Assembly: GCA_016872215.1 (NCBI GenBank)
Contig: VHAX01000004.1
Span: 1-64,000, forward strand
Reading direction: 5' to 3'
Source of the DNA: Sphingomonadales bacterium
GTDB taxonomy: Bacteria > Bacteroidota > Bacteroidia > UBA7662
Length of the DNA stretch: 64,000 bases
Both the position numbers and the translations under genes were made by a program. Numbering within the stretch: position 1 is the stretch's first letter; every line of letters starts with the position of its first letter. Below the pieces are notes generated by a model. That model made no database searches. It saw only the letters and a list, made by a program, of their open reading frames with translations, and was not told the DNA's origin. Below, one piece after another: positions 17,318-26,317 of the stretch.

Positions 17318-17982
17318 ACGCTGACCTGGCTGCTCGTGTTGACCATACCCGGTTGGCGATGGACACCACCAGGGCGGATGTGGTGCGCATGGCCAAGGAA
17401 GCTGTTACCTGGGGATGCGCTGCAGTTTGTGTACCCTCCTATTTTTCGCGCGATGTGGCATTGGCCTTGCAGGGAACGGGTGTCTCATCCTGCGTTACAG
17501 CCGGATACCCCATGGGCTTTTCGGAATTTGAATCCATCTATATAGAGGTAGAACGTGCTTTGAGTCACGGTGTTCAGGAAATCGATGCCGTTTTCCCCAT
17601 TTCCGCCTGGAAATCGGGTGACATTAAGGCGTGCGATAGGTGGCTTCGTGAACTTTTTAAGCGGATTCAGGGTTTCAATGGGAAACTCAAAGTGATTCTG
17701 GAAACGGGTTACTACACCGATGCTGAGCTGAGGGACGCCTGTGATCTTTGTATCGATTCGGGCGTACATTTCGTCAAAAATTCTACCGGAATGGGGCCAA
17801 GGGGTGCAGATGTCGACATCATTCAAAAGTTGCGCAGTTATTTACCCGACGCAGTGGCCGTTAAAGCATCGGGCGGCATTAAATCACGCGGTCAGGCTTT
17901 GGAACTGATTGCAGCCGGAGCCTCCAGAATCGGTACATCCAGTGCCTCGGAAGTTATCTTAAACCACGGATTATGCGGTTAA
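17296..17982 (+). CDS. deoC: Deoxyribose-phosphate aldolase
   Basis: Cleaves 2-deoxyribose 5-phosphate to glyceraldehyde 3-phosphate and acetaldehyde in deoxynucleoside breakdown. 228 residues from the GTG at 17296, which lies inside the end of secA. The conserved N-terminus (RVDHTRLAMDTT) begins only about 14 residues in, and GGGAGGA at 17307-17313 could instead serve a start near 17314-17326, so the start is uncertain. The Schiff-base Lys is in HFVKNSTGMGP (usual form KTSTG), EIDAVFPISAWKSGD carries the catalytic Asp, and VKASGGIKS the second Lys. It overlaps the next gene by ten bases. Confidence 0.9.
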   Translation: MLRSGGIDADLAARVDHTRLAMDTTRADVVRMAKEAVTWGCAAVCVPSYFSRDVALALQGTGVSSCVTAGYPMGFSEFESIYIEVERALSHGVQEIDAVFPISAWKSGDIKACDRWLRELFKRIQGFNGKLKVILETGYYTDAELRDACDLCIDSGVHFVKNSTGMGPRGADVDIIQKLRSYLPDAVAVKASGGIKSRGQALELIAAGASRIGTSSASEVILNHGLCG

Positions 17983-18485
17983 CTATTGGTCTTGTTTTGT
18001 TGTTTGTGCTGCTTGGGGTTGCACCTGCCGAAGCACAGCTTTTTCGCAAAATTTTCAGCAAGTCAGGCGGACGCGACCGAAATAAAGAGCAGAAAGAGGA
18101 GCCTGTTGCGGCACCCATTCCCACTCCCGTATTAGAAGAACCTGTGCCCGTCCCAACACCGGCTCCGGCCGTACGGGATACGTTAACGCCTGACAAACCA
18201 GTGAATCGTAGTCCCGCTACTGCTACAATCAAGCGCGAAACCGCCTCAGGTTTTCGAATACAAATCTACAACGGACCGAACCGAACAGAGGCGATGCGTT
18301 TAAAACAGGAGATGGAGAGCGCATACCCCAACATGAATGTTCATTTAGTGTACCGTCAGCCCAACTTCAGGGTGCGTATTGGCGATTTCCGCAACCATAG
18401 GGAAGCAGAGGTACTCTTGTCAGAATTCCGTCAACTCGGATTTAAAACCAGTTTCGTGGTGCCGGATGAAATTTATATTGAGTAA
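17973..18485 (+). CDS. SPOR-domain periplasmic protein
   Basis: 170 residues: a signal peptide or N-terminal anchor (MRLTIGLVLLFVLLGVAPAE, then AQLF), a basic segment, a Pro/Val-rich linker (about 45-85), then a SPOR domain at about 90-165 (SGFRIQIYNGPNRTEAMRLK ... RVRIGDFRNHREAEVLLSEF). SPOR domains bind denuded glycan strands of septal peptidoglycan. The ATG lies inside the end of deoC, indicating translational coupling. Its cell-division role is inferred from the domain only. Confidence 0.85.
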   Translation: MRLTIGLVLLFVLLGVAPAEAQLFRKIFSKSGGRDRNKEQKEEPVAAPIPTPVLEEPVPVPTPAPAVRDTLTPDKPVNRSPATATIKRETASGFRIQIYNGPNRTEAMRLKQEMESAYPNMNVHLVYRQPNFRVRIGDFRNHREAEVLLSEFRQLGFKTSFVVPDEIYIE

Positions 18486-18508
18486 TGAACCGCACATCTT
18501 AGTATAAT

Positions 18509-19732
18509 ATGGAGAAGAAAGACCTGAAGTCACGCATCCTAGAATTGTCGACCGAGTTGTTTGCACAAGTGGTACGCCACCGCAGACACTTACATAAGAA
18601 TCCGGAACTTTCGTATGAAGAGGCACAGACCGCATCCTATGTGGCGGATCGATTGGATGAACTGGGACTGGCGTTTACCAGAGGGGTAGGTGGACACGGA
18701 TTGGTGGCCCATATAAAGGGACGGAATCCCGATCGGGCGCTCGTGGCCCTCAGGGCTGATATGGACGCTCTCCCCATACATGAAGAAAATGAGGTGGAGT
18801 ACCGATCGGAGAGACCTGGTATCATGCACGCTTGTGGTCACGACGCCCACACGGCCAGTCTACTCGGGGTTGCGGGTATACTCAGTCGGATCACCGATGC
18901 CTTCGAAGGAACGGTTCGTCTGATTTTTCAACCTTCGGAGGAGCGTCTGCCCGGTGGGGCGTCTCTCATGATTCGTGATGGGGTCCTGCAAAACCCCGTG
19001 CCTTCAGCCGTGGTGGGGCAACATGTCATGCCCCTCATTCCAGCCGGAAAGGTGGGCTTTAGGTCTGGTATGTACATGGCCTCAGCCGATGAGCTCAGGC
19101 TCGTGTTTAAAGGCAAGGGAGGACACGCGGCACAGCCGCATCAGAACATAGATCCCGTGATGGCCTGCGCACAGACCCTGGTGGCCCTGCAGCAGGTAGT
19201 GAGTCGACACGCACACCCGGCCACCCCCTCAGTTTTGTCGTTCGGACGTATTAATTCTGAGGGCACATACAATGTCATTCCAGATGAAGTGGAGGTGCTC
19301 GGCACCTTCAGGACACTCGAAGAGCAGTGGCGCTACCGCGCGCATGAGCTAATCCGCCAAGTGGCCGAAGGCACCGCCGCCGCGTTGGGCGCACGATGTG
19401 AGGTCCACATCAATGTGGGATATCCATGCCTCAATAACCATCCCAAGTTGACCGACAGACTCAGGAAAGCGGCTTGTAGTTACCTGGGTGAAGAAAATGT
19501 GATGGATCTCGATTTGTGGATGGCGGCTGAAGATTTTGCTTATTATGGTCAACATACCGATGCCTGTTTCTATCGTCTCGGTACCCGAAACGAAGAAAAG
19601 GGCATCATAGCGCCCGTTCACACTCCAAGATTTGATATCGATGAGGAAGCACTTAGAATTGGTTCGGGACTTATGTCGTGGCTGGCACTACAGCAGCTGG
19701 TGTTTGCCACTGAAAGCACGGAGGTTCTCTAG
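18509..19732 (+). CDS. M20-family amidohydrolase (N-acyl amino acid amidohydrolase / hippurate hydrolase type)
   Basis: 407 residues, standard for the family. It hydrolyses the amide bond of an N-acylated amino acid in a two-metal site; the exact substrate is not predictable. Visible motifs are ALRADMDALPI, MHACGHDAHTASLLGVA (His and Asp metal ligands), QPSEERLPGGA (catalytic and metal Glu), GQHVMP, and PVHTPRFDIDE near the C-terminus. The lid/dimerisation domain lies at about 185-300 (GKGGHAAQPHQNIDPV). No signal peptide, so cytoplasmic. It starts 23 bases after the SPOR gene. Confidence 0.88.
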   Translation: MEKKDLKSRILELSTELFAQVVRHRRHLHKNPELSYEEAQTASYVADRLDELGLAFTRGVGGHGLVAHIKGRNPDRALVALRADMDALPIHEENEVEYRSERPGIMHACGHDAHTASLLGVAGILSRITDAFEGTVRLIFQPSEERLPGGASLMIRDGVLQNPVPSAVVGQHVMPLIPAGKVGFRSGMYMASADELRLVFKGKGGHAAQPHQNIDPVMACAQTLVALQQVVSRHAHPATPSVLSFGRINSEGTYNVIPDEVEVLGTFRTLEEQWRYRAHELIRQVAEGTAAALGARCEVHINVGYPCLNNHPKLTDRLRKAACSYLGEENVMDLDLWMAAEDFAYYGQHTDACFYRLGTRNEEKGIIAPVHTPRFDIDEEALRIGSGLMSWLALQQLVFATESTEVL

Positions 19733-19736
19733 ATCG

Positions 19737-19744
19737 TATTTTTG
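19737..19744 (+). promoter_or_regulatory. -7 box TATTTTTG for lysS
   Basis: Full TAnnTTTG match just after the stop of the amidohydrolase. It predicts a leader of about 18 bases before the ATG at 19769 and argues against the TTG at 19742, which would lie inside the box. Confidence 0.5.
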
Positions 19745-19768
19745 CCCTCTCAAAATAAGCCAGTCCAT

Positions 19769-21292
19769 ATGACCGAACGATCGGAACAAGAGCGCATTCG
19801 TCGCGACGCCCTGGAAGCCATCCGCAGCCACGGAGTCGACCCATACCCCTCCATCAACCTGCCTATTTCCCACACCATTGAGGAAATATTGACTAAATAT
19901 CAGGATGAAGATGCCGACTTATGGAAGGAAGTTGTGTTGGGTGGACGAATGATGAGTCGCCGCATTATGGGCAAGGCTTCGTTCGCCGAACTGCAGGACG
20001 GAACCGGGCGGATGCAATTATACCTGAACCGTGATGAACTCGACGCGAACGATGACCCCTTCACCTACAACGAGTTGTTCAGGAAATACTGTGATATAGG
20101 CGACCACATAGGGGTGAAGGGTTGCATCTTTCGCACACAAGTGGGTGAGATTTCCTTAAGGGTGCAAGAATTCACGTTGCTTAGCAAATCGCTGCGGCCG
20201 CTACCCATCGTGAAGCGCAATGAGCAGGGACAGGAATATGACGGTTTCCATGACCCCGAACAACGGCACCGCATGCGCTATGTGGATCTGGTGGTGAATC
20301 CCGAAGTGCGGGAGGTTTTCCGTAAACGCGCCCGCATGATTCAGTTGATGCGCGATTATTTCAATGAACGTGGATTTTTGGAGGTGGAAACCCCTATACT
20401 TCAACCCATTTATGGTGGTGCCGCCGCGCGGCCCTTTACCACACATCACAACACCCTCGATATGAAGCTCTACCTCAGGATCGCCAACGAGCTATACCTG
20501 AAGCGCCTCATCGTGGGGGGATTCGATGGTGTTTATGAATTTGCCCGCGATTTTCGCAACGAAGGAATGAGCCGCTACCATAACCCTGAGTTCACCCAGG
20601 TTGAGCTCTATGCGGCCTACCGCGACTACCGCTGGATGATGGATATGACGGAAGAACTCATCGAACAAGTAGCCATCGGTTTGCATGACACAACTGAGGT
20701 TCAGGTGGGCGATCAGAAGATTAACTTCGCAAGGCCATGGAAGCGCTATACCTGGCATGGGGCGATTGAAGCCTTCACGGGCTTGGATCTGCGCAGCCTG
20801 TCCGATCAGGAGTTGTTAACCGAAGCCCGAAAACTGGGCGCAGAAGTGCCCGCAATGGCAACGCGACCCGCCCTGCTCGATGAAATCTTCGGACATTGCG
20901 TGGAACCCCATCTTATACAACCCACATTCATTACGGATTACCCAGTTGAAATGTCGCCTCTGGCCAAAAGACATGCCGACCATCCCGAGCTCACTGAACG
21001 GTTCGAGCTGATCTGCAACCGCAAGGAACTAGCCAACTCCTTCAGCGAGTTGAATGATCCCGACGACCAGAGGGCTCGTTTTGAGGCCCAGATTGAACTA
21101 GGCAAAAGAGGCGACGCGGTAGCCATGATGCCCGACGAAGATTTTCTCAGGGCATTGGAATATGGCATGCCCCCAACCGCTGGAATTGGTGTTGGAATAG
21201 ACCGCCTCTCTATGATCATGACTAACCAGAGCAGTATACAAGAGGTGTTGCTTTTTCCCCATATGAGACCCGAGCACGGTCGACCCGAATAA
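19769..21292 (+). CDS. lysS: Lysyl-tRNA synthetase, class II
   Basis: Charges tRNA-Lys. 507 residues from the ATG at 19769 (MTERSEQERIRRDALEAIRS). OB-fold anticodon-binding domain at about 45-150 (VVLGGRMMSRRIMGKASFAE), then the class II core with motif 2 (FRNEGMSRYHNPEFTQVE) and motif 3 (GIGVGIDRLSMIM). An upstream TTG in frame is disfavoured because of the promoter box. Followed four bases later by an RNA methyltransferase gene. Confidence 0.96.
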   Translation: MTERSEQERIRRDALEAIRSHGVDPYPSINLPISHTIEEILTKYQDEDADLWKEVVLGGRMMSRRIMGKASFAELQDGTGRMQLYLNRDELDANDDPFTYNELFRKYCDIGDHIGVKGCIFRTQVGEISLRVQEFTLLSKSLRPLPIVKRNEQGQEYDGFHDPEQRHRMRYVDLVVNPEVREVFRKRARMIQLMRDYFNERGFLEVETPILQPIYGGAAARPFTTHHNTLDMKLYLRIANELYLKRLIVGGFDGVYEFARDFRNEGMSRYHNPEFTQVELYAAYRDYRWMMDMTEELIEQVAIGLHDTTEVQVGDQKINFARPWKRYTWHGAIEAFTGLDLRSLSDQELLTEARKLGAEVPAMATRPALLDEIFGHCVEPHLIQPTFITDYPVEMSPLAKRHADHPELTERFELICNRKELANSFSELNDPDDQRARFEAQIELGKRGDAVAMMPDEDFLRALEYGMPPTAGIGVGIDRLSMIMTNQSSIQEVLLFPHMRPEHGRPE

Positions 21293-21296
21293 CGAG

Positions 21297-22220
21297 ATGG
21301 GTAGCAAATTGGGGGCACGAATCGATGCCCATTGCCCGGCGGGCTGGTCGGATTATTCCCTGATCGATTGCGGAGGCAAAGAGAAGCTGGAACGAATGGG
21401 CAGTCAAATCCTGATTCGTCCAGAACCCCAGGCTCTTTGGTCGCCCCGCTTCAATCGGGAGGAATGGACGAAGCGGGCGCACTGGCGATTCGAGCAACAG
21501 GGGGCGTATGGCGGAGAGTGGATTCCGCTAAGGGGAAAGGAAAGCAAGTCGGAATGGCAGCTCACGTATCGGAGCGCTGCACTGAATCTTCGGTTTCGGC
21601 TAGCCCTCACTTCATTCAAACATGTCGGCATATTCCCGGAGCAGGCCGATAACTGGGAATTTGTGGCCAGGAGTATTCGGGCACTAAGCAAGCCCGCAAA
21701 GGTACTGAACCTTTTCGCCTACACCGGCGGCGCCAGTCTGGCTGCCTGTCAGGCCGGAGCCGATGTGGTGCACCTCGACTCTGTGAGGCAGGTGGTCGAC
21801 TGGGCTCATGAAAACATGATGTTGAGTCGACTTGATGGCATTCGTTGGGTTCTGGAAGACGCCCGAAAGTTTGTGGCCCGCGAGCGGAGAAGGGGCAACC
21901 GATATTCCGGCGTACTTCTTGATCCGCCGGCCTACGGACTGGGCCCTTCAGGTGAGCGATGGAAGCTGGAAGACCAAATCCTTTCGTTGATGGATGATGT
22001 TCGTTCGATTCTGGAACCTGATACTCACTTCCTCTTGGTGAATGCCTATTCGCTCGGACTATCATCGCTCGTTCTGAGAAACTTCCTGAGCGACGCATAC
22101 CCCACCGACCATCTACACACGGGCGAACTCTATCTGTCCACGACAGAAACGGGTATTTTCCTTCCGTTAGGTGTCTTTGCCCGGGTCTGGACGGGAATGG
22201 CAGCCGATTTTAAGGGCTAA
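21297..22220 (+). CDS. Class I SAM-dependent methyltransferase, RlmI/RlmK-like (predicted rRNA m5C methyltransferase)
   Basis: 307 residues. The Rossmann methyltransferase domain shows the SAM motif (VLNLFAYTGGASLAACQAGA) and the catalytic-type motif LLDPPAYGLGPSGERWKLED. This DPPxxG form is typical of the RlmI/PF10672 group that methylates 23S rRNA, but without the N-terminal PUA domain of E. coli RlmI. The N-terminal 110 residues look like the small domain of that group. It starts four bases after lysS, probably in one transcript, which fits a translation role. The exact target is inferred. Confidence 0.82.
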   Translation: MGSKLGARIDAHCPAGWSDYSLIDCGGKEKLERMGSQILIRPEPQALWSPRFNREEWTKRAHWRFEQQGAYGGEWIPLRGKESKSEWQLTYRSAALNLRFRLALTSFKHVGIFPEQADNWEFVARSIRALSKPAKVLNLFAYTGGASLAACQAGADVVHLDSVRQVVDWAHENMMLSRLDGIRWVLEDARKFVARERRRGNRYSGVLLDPPAYGLGPSGERWKLEDQILSLMDDVRSILEPDTHFLLVNAYSLGLSSLVLRNFLSDAYPTDHLHTGELYLSTTETGIFLPLGVFARVWTGMAADFKG

Positions 22221-22250
22221 TTCGATGTTCTTCTTTTCTCATTTTCATAT

Positions 22251-22460
22251 GGGATGCAGGGTCGCTCAAAAAAAGTATGCACTCATTACGGCCTAACTGA
22301 ATGGTGCCAACTTCCTAAACGGCTGCAGGGTCGGTCAACAATAAATCTGCGCTCGCTACAGCCTGACTGAACTCCAATAATTTTCTGAAGGGATGCAGTT
22401 TTACAGAAGGGTAAATCTGCGCTCACAACGGCCTAACTGAATTGCGCCAATTTTCTGAAA
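22251..22460. repeat. Three 70-bp tandem repeats covering the 3' end of a glycosyltransferase gene
   Basis: Copies at about 22251-22320, 22321-22389 and 22390-22460. The spacing is 70 bases (equivalent sites 22295, 22365, 22435). On the minus strand the last copy holds the true end of the gene, FRKLAQFS and stop. The first copy would read FRKLAPFS and stop (22293-22319), and the middle one FRKLLEFSQ without a stop. Other conserved blocks are CTGCGCTC and CGGCCTAACTGA. Sequence identity between copies looks like roughly 65-80 percent by eye. Confidence 0.85.
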
Positions 22461-23230
22461 GGCTTGAGGAGTAGTGTAAAAAAGAATGGTTTGAGTCCAT
22501 TCACCTGCCAAGCCTTCCGGTCCATTCGATTGGCCTTCCACCTCGCTTTCAAGCCCTTGTTGCTTACGCCCCCCATACGCATATGAATTATTGTTTTGGC
22601 CAAATACGTGACTTGTACCTTTTGCATTAAAAATATCCGCAGCATAAACTCATAATCGGCGGAGGTACCCAGATCCAGTCTGTATCCGCCCGACCGTACA
22701 TAACACTCCTTTTTTATGAACAGCGTCGGATGAGGGGCCATCCAGCCCCAGTAAAACGATCGTTTGCCGTAAGTCCCCGATTTCCATGTGCGTACAATCC
22801 GCCGAAAATCGCGGGCTTCTACATAATTCAAATCGGCATAGAGTAGGTCCGCTCCTGTCTGTTTCAGTTGACCACGCACGCGCGACAAAACCCGGTGGTG
22901 TGGGTAGAAGTCATCTGCATTCAAAATGCCGATAAAATGGCCAGTCGAAAGCACGATGCCTTTATTCATCGCATCATATAAACCTAGATCGGATTCGGAA
23001 ATCCAGTGGAACCGATATCCTGGCTCGGCACGCCTCGCATCGGCGTTCTTCATCTCTAAATCCCATTCCCGCAGAATCTCCAGCGTTCCGTCGGTTGACC
23101 CTCCATCGATGACCCAATGCTCAATGGCTGCCCCTTTTTGCATCGCGACGCTCAGAAGGGTGTGCCGCAGTGTTTGAGCTTCCTGAAAGCAAACAGTAAT
23201 AACACTAAAATAGGGTTGGTGCTGGGTCAT
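22433..23230 (-). CDS. Glycosyltransferase family 2 (WcaA-like)
   Basis: 265 residues, GT-A fold: FSVITVCFQEAQTLRHTLLS at the start, WVIDGGSTDGT for nucleotide binding, and ILNADDFYPHHRVL with the metal-binding DD. The C-terminal half (HPTLFIKKECYVRSGGYRLD) is typical of colanic-acid-like transferases that add one sugar to a lipid-linked oligosaccharide. Last of four minus-strand genes, overlapping the Wzy-GT gene by four bases (ATGA). Its 3' end lies in a 70-bp tandem repeat. The sugar donor is unknown. Confidence 0.87.
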   Translation of the reverse strand: MTQHQPYFSVITVCFQEAQTLRHTLLSVAMQKGAAIEHWVIDGGSTDGTLEILREWDLEMKNADARRAEPGYRFHWISESDLGLYDAMNKGIVLSTGHFIGILNADDFYPHHRVLSRVRGQLKQTGADLLYADLNYVEARDFRRIVRTWKSGTYGKRSFYWGWMAPHPTLFIKKECYVRSGGYRLDLGTSADYEFMLRIFLMQKVQVTYLAKTIIHMRMGGVSNKGLKARWKANRMDRKAWQVNGLKPFFFTLLLKPFRKLAQFS

Positions 23231-25458
23231 GATTTCCTCAACAAATTACGGCCGATTTGCCGGGCGAGCCGTCCCCGAAGGGCGATCTGTTGCCAGAGCG
23301 TATACCCACTTGCAGCTGCTGTGGTGCTTACAGTGCCTGAATGACGCCTGTAGAGCACATAGATTTCATGTGAAAAATGGGTATCAAACCACAAAGCAGC
23401 TACATTTCCGAGCCAGATGTCATGCATGGCGAGTTGCGGCGGAAAGGGCAGTGCTTTTTCGAGCAGCGATTTTCTGAAAGCCATACAGCAGCCCAGGTAA
23501 CTATTTCGCACAAAATTCTCGATGGCCCCAGTTTTTGTGCGGTGCAGTTCGAAAAAACTGGGGGATGTGATGGTCAGTACCTCGTCGGTCACCCGCGCAT
23601 CATGAATCACCAACGTATGATTCTGAAGCGCCCTACAGATCCCATCAACCTTGCCAGGTAACCACACATCGTCCTGATCAGACAGAAAAATATATTCGCT
23701 TTTGGCCTGCCTCAGGGCACGCTCCAGGTTGTAGGAGGGATGATGCAAGGGGTGGCCCCCCGCGGGATAAACCTGAATCGGGTGTCCATGATCGATGTAT
23801 TCCTGCAGGATTTCCAGAGTTCCATCCGTAGATCCATCATCCGCTACGCAGAGATCATCTCCCTTTTGCAATTGAGGCAATATGCTTTCGATTTGTTCCC
23901 GAAGCCAGCGCGAACCGTTGTAGGTGGACATACAAACACTCACTCGGGGCCTTACCTGAAGAGTTGAAGGGTCGCTGTTGGCTATCAACTGGCTATGACG
24001 TTCCAGAGAGTTGACCGCTGTGGTTGACGTAGTATTTAAATTGGTTGATGAGTGCTCGAAAAACCGCCCGCGGTCATCCTCATTCAACCGCGTTGAAACA
24101 GTCGATGACGATGAATGATGAATGCCCGCATGATACTGATCCACGACCTCGGGCCCGTGTTTACTTTTAAAATGATGGGGGAGGGCTAATCCCATGGTCA
24201 ATAATGCCAATCCCATGGGTGCATTGATAAAGGGATTGAAAAAGGAAAGTGCGGCAACAAAAAAAACGGAATGGAGCAGGGCGGTCGACAGGCTTTGGTC
24301 GGCGTATGGCATAGAGGTAGACCGGCGAAATTGTACCCATGCGGCAAAAAGGAGCAGTCCCCAAATACCCAAGCCCAATAATCCCTGTTTATGAAAGATT
24401 TCCAGGTAGCTGATTTCCATATGAACTGGTTTCAAGGGAGTCCCAATACCCAAACCGTGGCCAAAAAGCAGGCTCAACGGTCCTATGCGCTGCCCTACTT
24501 CATCAATTTGCACAAATCGCTCCATCATGGAGAGGTGGCGGTTCATGATACTCTGGCTAAAAGCAAAGGCGATGGTTTGCTGCCAGTCGGGATATGGATA
24601 CTGCTCCAAATATTTCTGATTGGGGTAGGGATCGTCCTTGACCTTGAGCTCTAAAAATTCTCGTTCATGTCGGGTGTCGACTACTCCTTTTTCCACCAAC
24701 CATGGACCGACCAGCATCAGCATCAAGGCAAGCCAAGCCGTTGGGTTGTGGCCCCGACAGTTCCATAGTGAACGCAAGGGGAAAAACAACAGGATGAGCC
24801 AAATGGCCCGGGTGAACGTCAGCAGTATAGCCGCATAAATAAGGACCTGAACCCAACGCTTCCTCTGGAATTGGACTTTTTCCCAGAAAAACAGGGCAAC
24901 GGGAAGGAATACGAAGCCCTTGTAGAAGAATCCCATGTTGCCCCGGAAGAAAAACTCACCCATTTGCTCGGTGGACTGGTAAAACGCCCATCCGTCGACC
25001 CAATCAGTTTGCCAGAGGATCCAGAAAGCTAGGTAACCGATGGCCATCGCCAATCCCAACCATCTAAACAAGAGGCCTGCAACCCTACGGCCTAAGGGGT
25101 CTCGCAGGATAAGGGCGTAAAAGGGCAGATTGAGAACGTACAGCAGAGGTTTAACATCGGTAAAAACAGAGGATACACTGGCGGCATTCAACAATCCGAT
25201 GCCTGAGGCGAAGATTGTTGCCCCTAAAGGAATGAGGGTAAGTGCCAAAACGCGCGTTCCCGGATGAAATCGTCCACTAGCCCAGCTGATTATCCAGGTA
25301 AGTTGACAGGCACCGAACAGCATCATACGTGGTGTCAGGAAACCCCAGTCGAACCACCGACCCCCGCCGCCGAGTATGAGTTCGGTCAGACTTAGTCCAA
25401 AAAGCCCGACAATCAGGGGGTGGATTTCGGAACTGGCCGCGGCCTTTTTACTGCTCAT
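23227..25458 (-). CDS. Fusion: Wzy/WaaL-like O-antigen polymerase or ligase plus GT2 glycosyltransferase
   Basis: 743 residues in one uninterrupted frame. Residues about 10-425 are a polytopic membrane domain with the Wzy/WaaL signatures LTFTRAIWLILLFFPL and, in a large extracytoplasmic loop, GHGLGIGTPLKPVHMEISYL, whose His is the usual functional residue. Residues about 426-502 are a Ser/Thr/His-rich linker. Residues 503-743 are a complete GT2 domain (VSVCMSTYNGSRWLREQIES, VADDGSTDGTLE, LSDQDDVWLPGKVD) of rhamnosyltransferase type. Both halves keep their key residues. The GT2 part must be cytosolic, so the last membrane helix should exit inward. It overlaps its neighbours on both sides (ATGA at 23227; about 11 bases at 25448-25458). 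Confidence 0.88.
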   Translation of the reverse strand: MSSKKAAASSEIHPLIVGLFGLSLTELILGGGGRWFDWGFLTPRMMLFGACQLTWIISWASGRFHPGTRVLALTLIPLGATIFASGIGLLNAASVSSVFTDVKPLLYVLNLPFYALILRDPLGRRVAGLLFRWLGLAMAIGYLAFWILWQTDWVDGWAFYQSTEQMGEFFFRGNMGFFYKGFVFLPVALFFWEKVQFQRKRWVQVLIYAAILLTFTRAIWLILLFFPLRSLWNCRGHNPTAWLALMLMLVGPWLVEKGVVDTRHEREFLELKVKDDPYPNQKYLEQYPYPDWQQTIAFAFSQSIMNRHLSMMERFVQIDEVGQRIGPLSLLFGHGLGIGTPLKPVHMEISYLEIFHKQGLLGLGIWGLLLFAAWVQFRRSTSMPYADQSLSTALLHSVFFVAALSFFNPFINAPMGLALLTMGLALPHHFKSKHGPEVVDQYHAGIHHSSSSTVSTRLNEDDRGRFFEHSSTNLNTTSTTAVNSLERHSQLIANSDPSTLQVRPRVSVCMSTYNGSRWLREQIESILPQLQKGDDLCVADDGSTDGTLEILQEYIDHGHPIQVYPAGGHPLHHPSYNLERALRQAKSEYIFLSDQDDVWLPGKVDGICRALQNHTLVIHDARVTDEVLTITSPSFFELHRTKTGAIENFVRNSYLGCCMAFRKSLLEKALPFPPQLAMHDIWLGNVAALWFDTHFSHEIYVLYRRHSGTVSTTAAASGYTLWQQIALRGRLARQIGRNLLRKS

Positions 25459-26317
25459 AGGGTCTGCTCAGAAAAAATTGCTGCAAAAGTACGCGCATAA
25501 ATCCAAAGCGGAGGTAACGGAACGATAACCGAAGGGCACGACCAACCACCAAAAAAGTGAGGGTTACTACTGGCCCCTCGGTTTCCACCCAGGCGCGGGC
25601 ATCTCTGCAAAACTGCCGGTATCGCTGCAGGCGCACCACGTATGATTCTGGTTCGAGCCCCGATAAGCCGTGACTACAGGTCACGGGCACCACCGATGCT
25701 CTAATACCCGCCGATCTCAAACGATAGATGAATGCGGTGTCGCTGAAATCGAGACGAACCTGAGGAAGATGGCCCCCACATTGGTTGTAGGCCGATAGCC
25801 TGATCATCATGCCGGAATTCACCGGCATATACCGATTAAGGTTGATTTCGCCCAATACAGGCCGTGGGTTGGGGCGGCTGATCCCCATCCGGTGAACGGC
25901 CGGTGAAATGCAAAGTTCAGAGCTATACATTTGGGGCACGAGGAGTCCGATCGGGTCCGCATGAACCGATCTGGTGTAGCAATCCCACCAATCCAGCGGA
26001 AAATGGGTGTCCTGATCAGCCAGCAGCATCCAGGTGCACCGCCACTCCATAGCCTTTTCGGCGGCGGCCCGATACGCAGCACTGAGTCCCGGATTCTCAG
26101 GATGTGCCTCATACAACCATCGTTCTATACTGCCTTTGGCCTCAGTGGCCATCCAATTCCGGAGCATGACATCCATTCCGGGTATGGGATGGTTGTCCCA
26201 GATCATCCAGGCCATGTTCTGAGCCTTGTGGTGGGCCATCAGGCTCTTCAGGGAAACACACGGCTCTGATTTGTCGCCATACAGAACCAACACAACCAAT
26301 ACCTGATCTGCCGTCAT
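25448..26317 (-). CDS. Glycosyltransferase family 2, rhamnosyltransferase-like
   Basis: 289 residues. The start lacks the usual VSVI but keeps the GT-A plan: VLVVLVLYGDKSEPCVSLKS, an IWDNHP segment, NPGLSAAYRAAAEKAMEW (the NxG...A pattern of rhamnosyltransferases), LLADQDTHFPLDW with the DxD-like DQD, and VNSGMMIRLSAYNQCGG. The C-terminal amphipathic stretch (FRYLRFGFMRVLLQQFF) may bind the membrane. Second gene of the polysaccharide cassette, overlapping wzx by four bases. Its donor sugar cannot be read from the sequence. Confidence 0.82.
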   Translation of the reverse strand: MTADQVLVVLVLYGDKSEPCVSLKSLMAHHKAQNMAWMIWDNHPIPGMDVMLRNWMATEAKGSIERWLYEAHPENPGLSAAYRAAAEKAMEWRCTWMLLADQDTHFPLDWWDCYTRSVHADPIGLLVPQMYSSELCISPAVHRMGISRPNPRPVLGEINLNRYMPVNSGMMIRLSAYNQCGGHLPQVRLDFSDTAFIYRLRSAGIRASVVPVTCSHGLSGLEPESYVVRLQRYRQFCRDARAWVETEGPVVTLTFLVVGRALRLSFRYLRFGFMRVLLQQFFLSRPYEQ

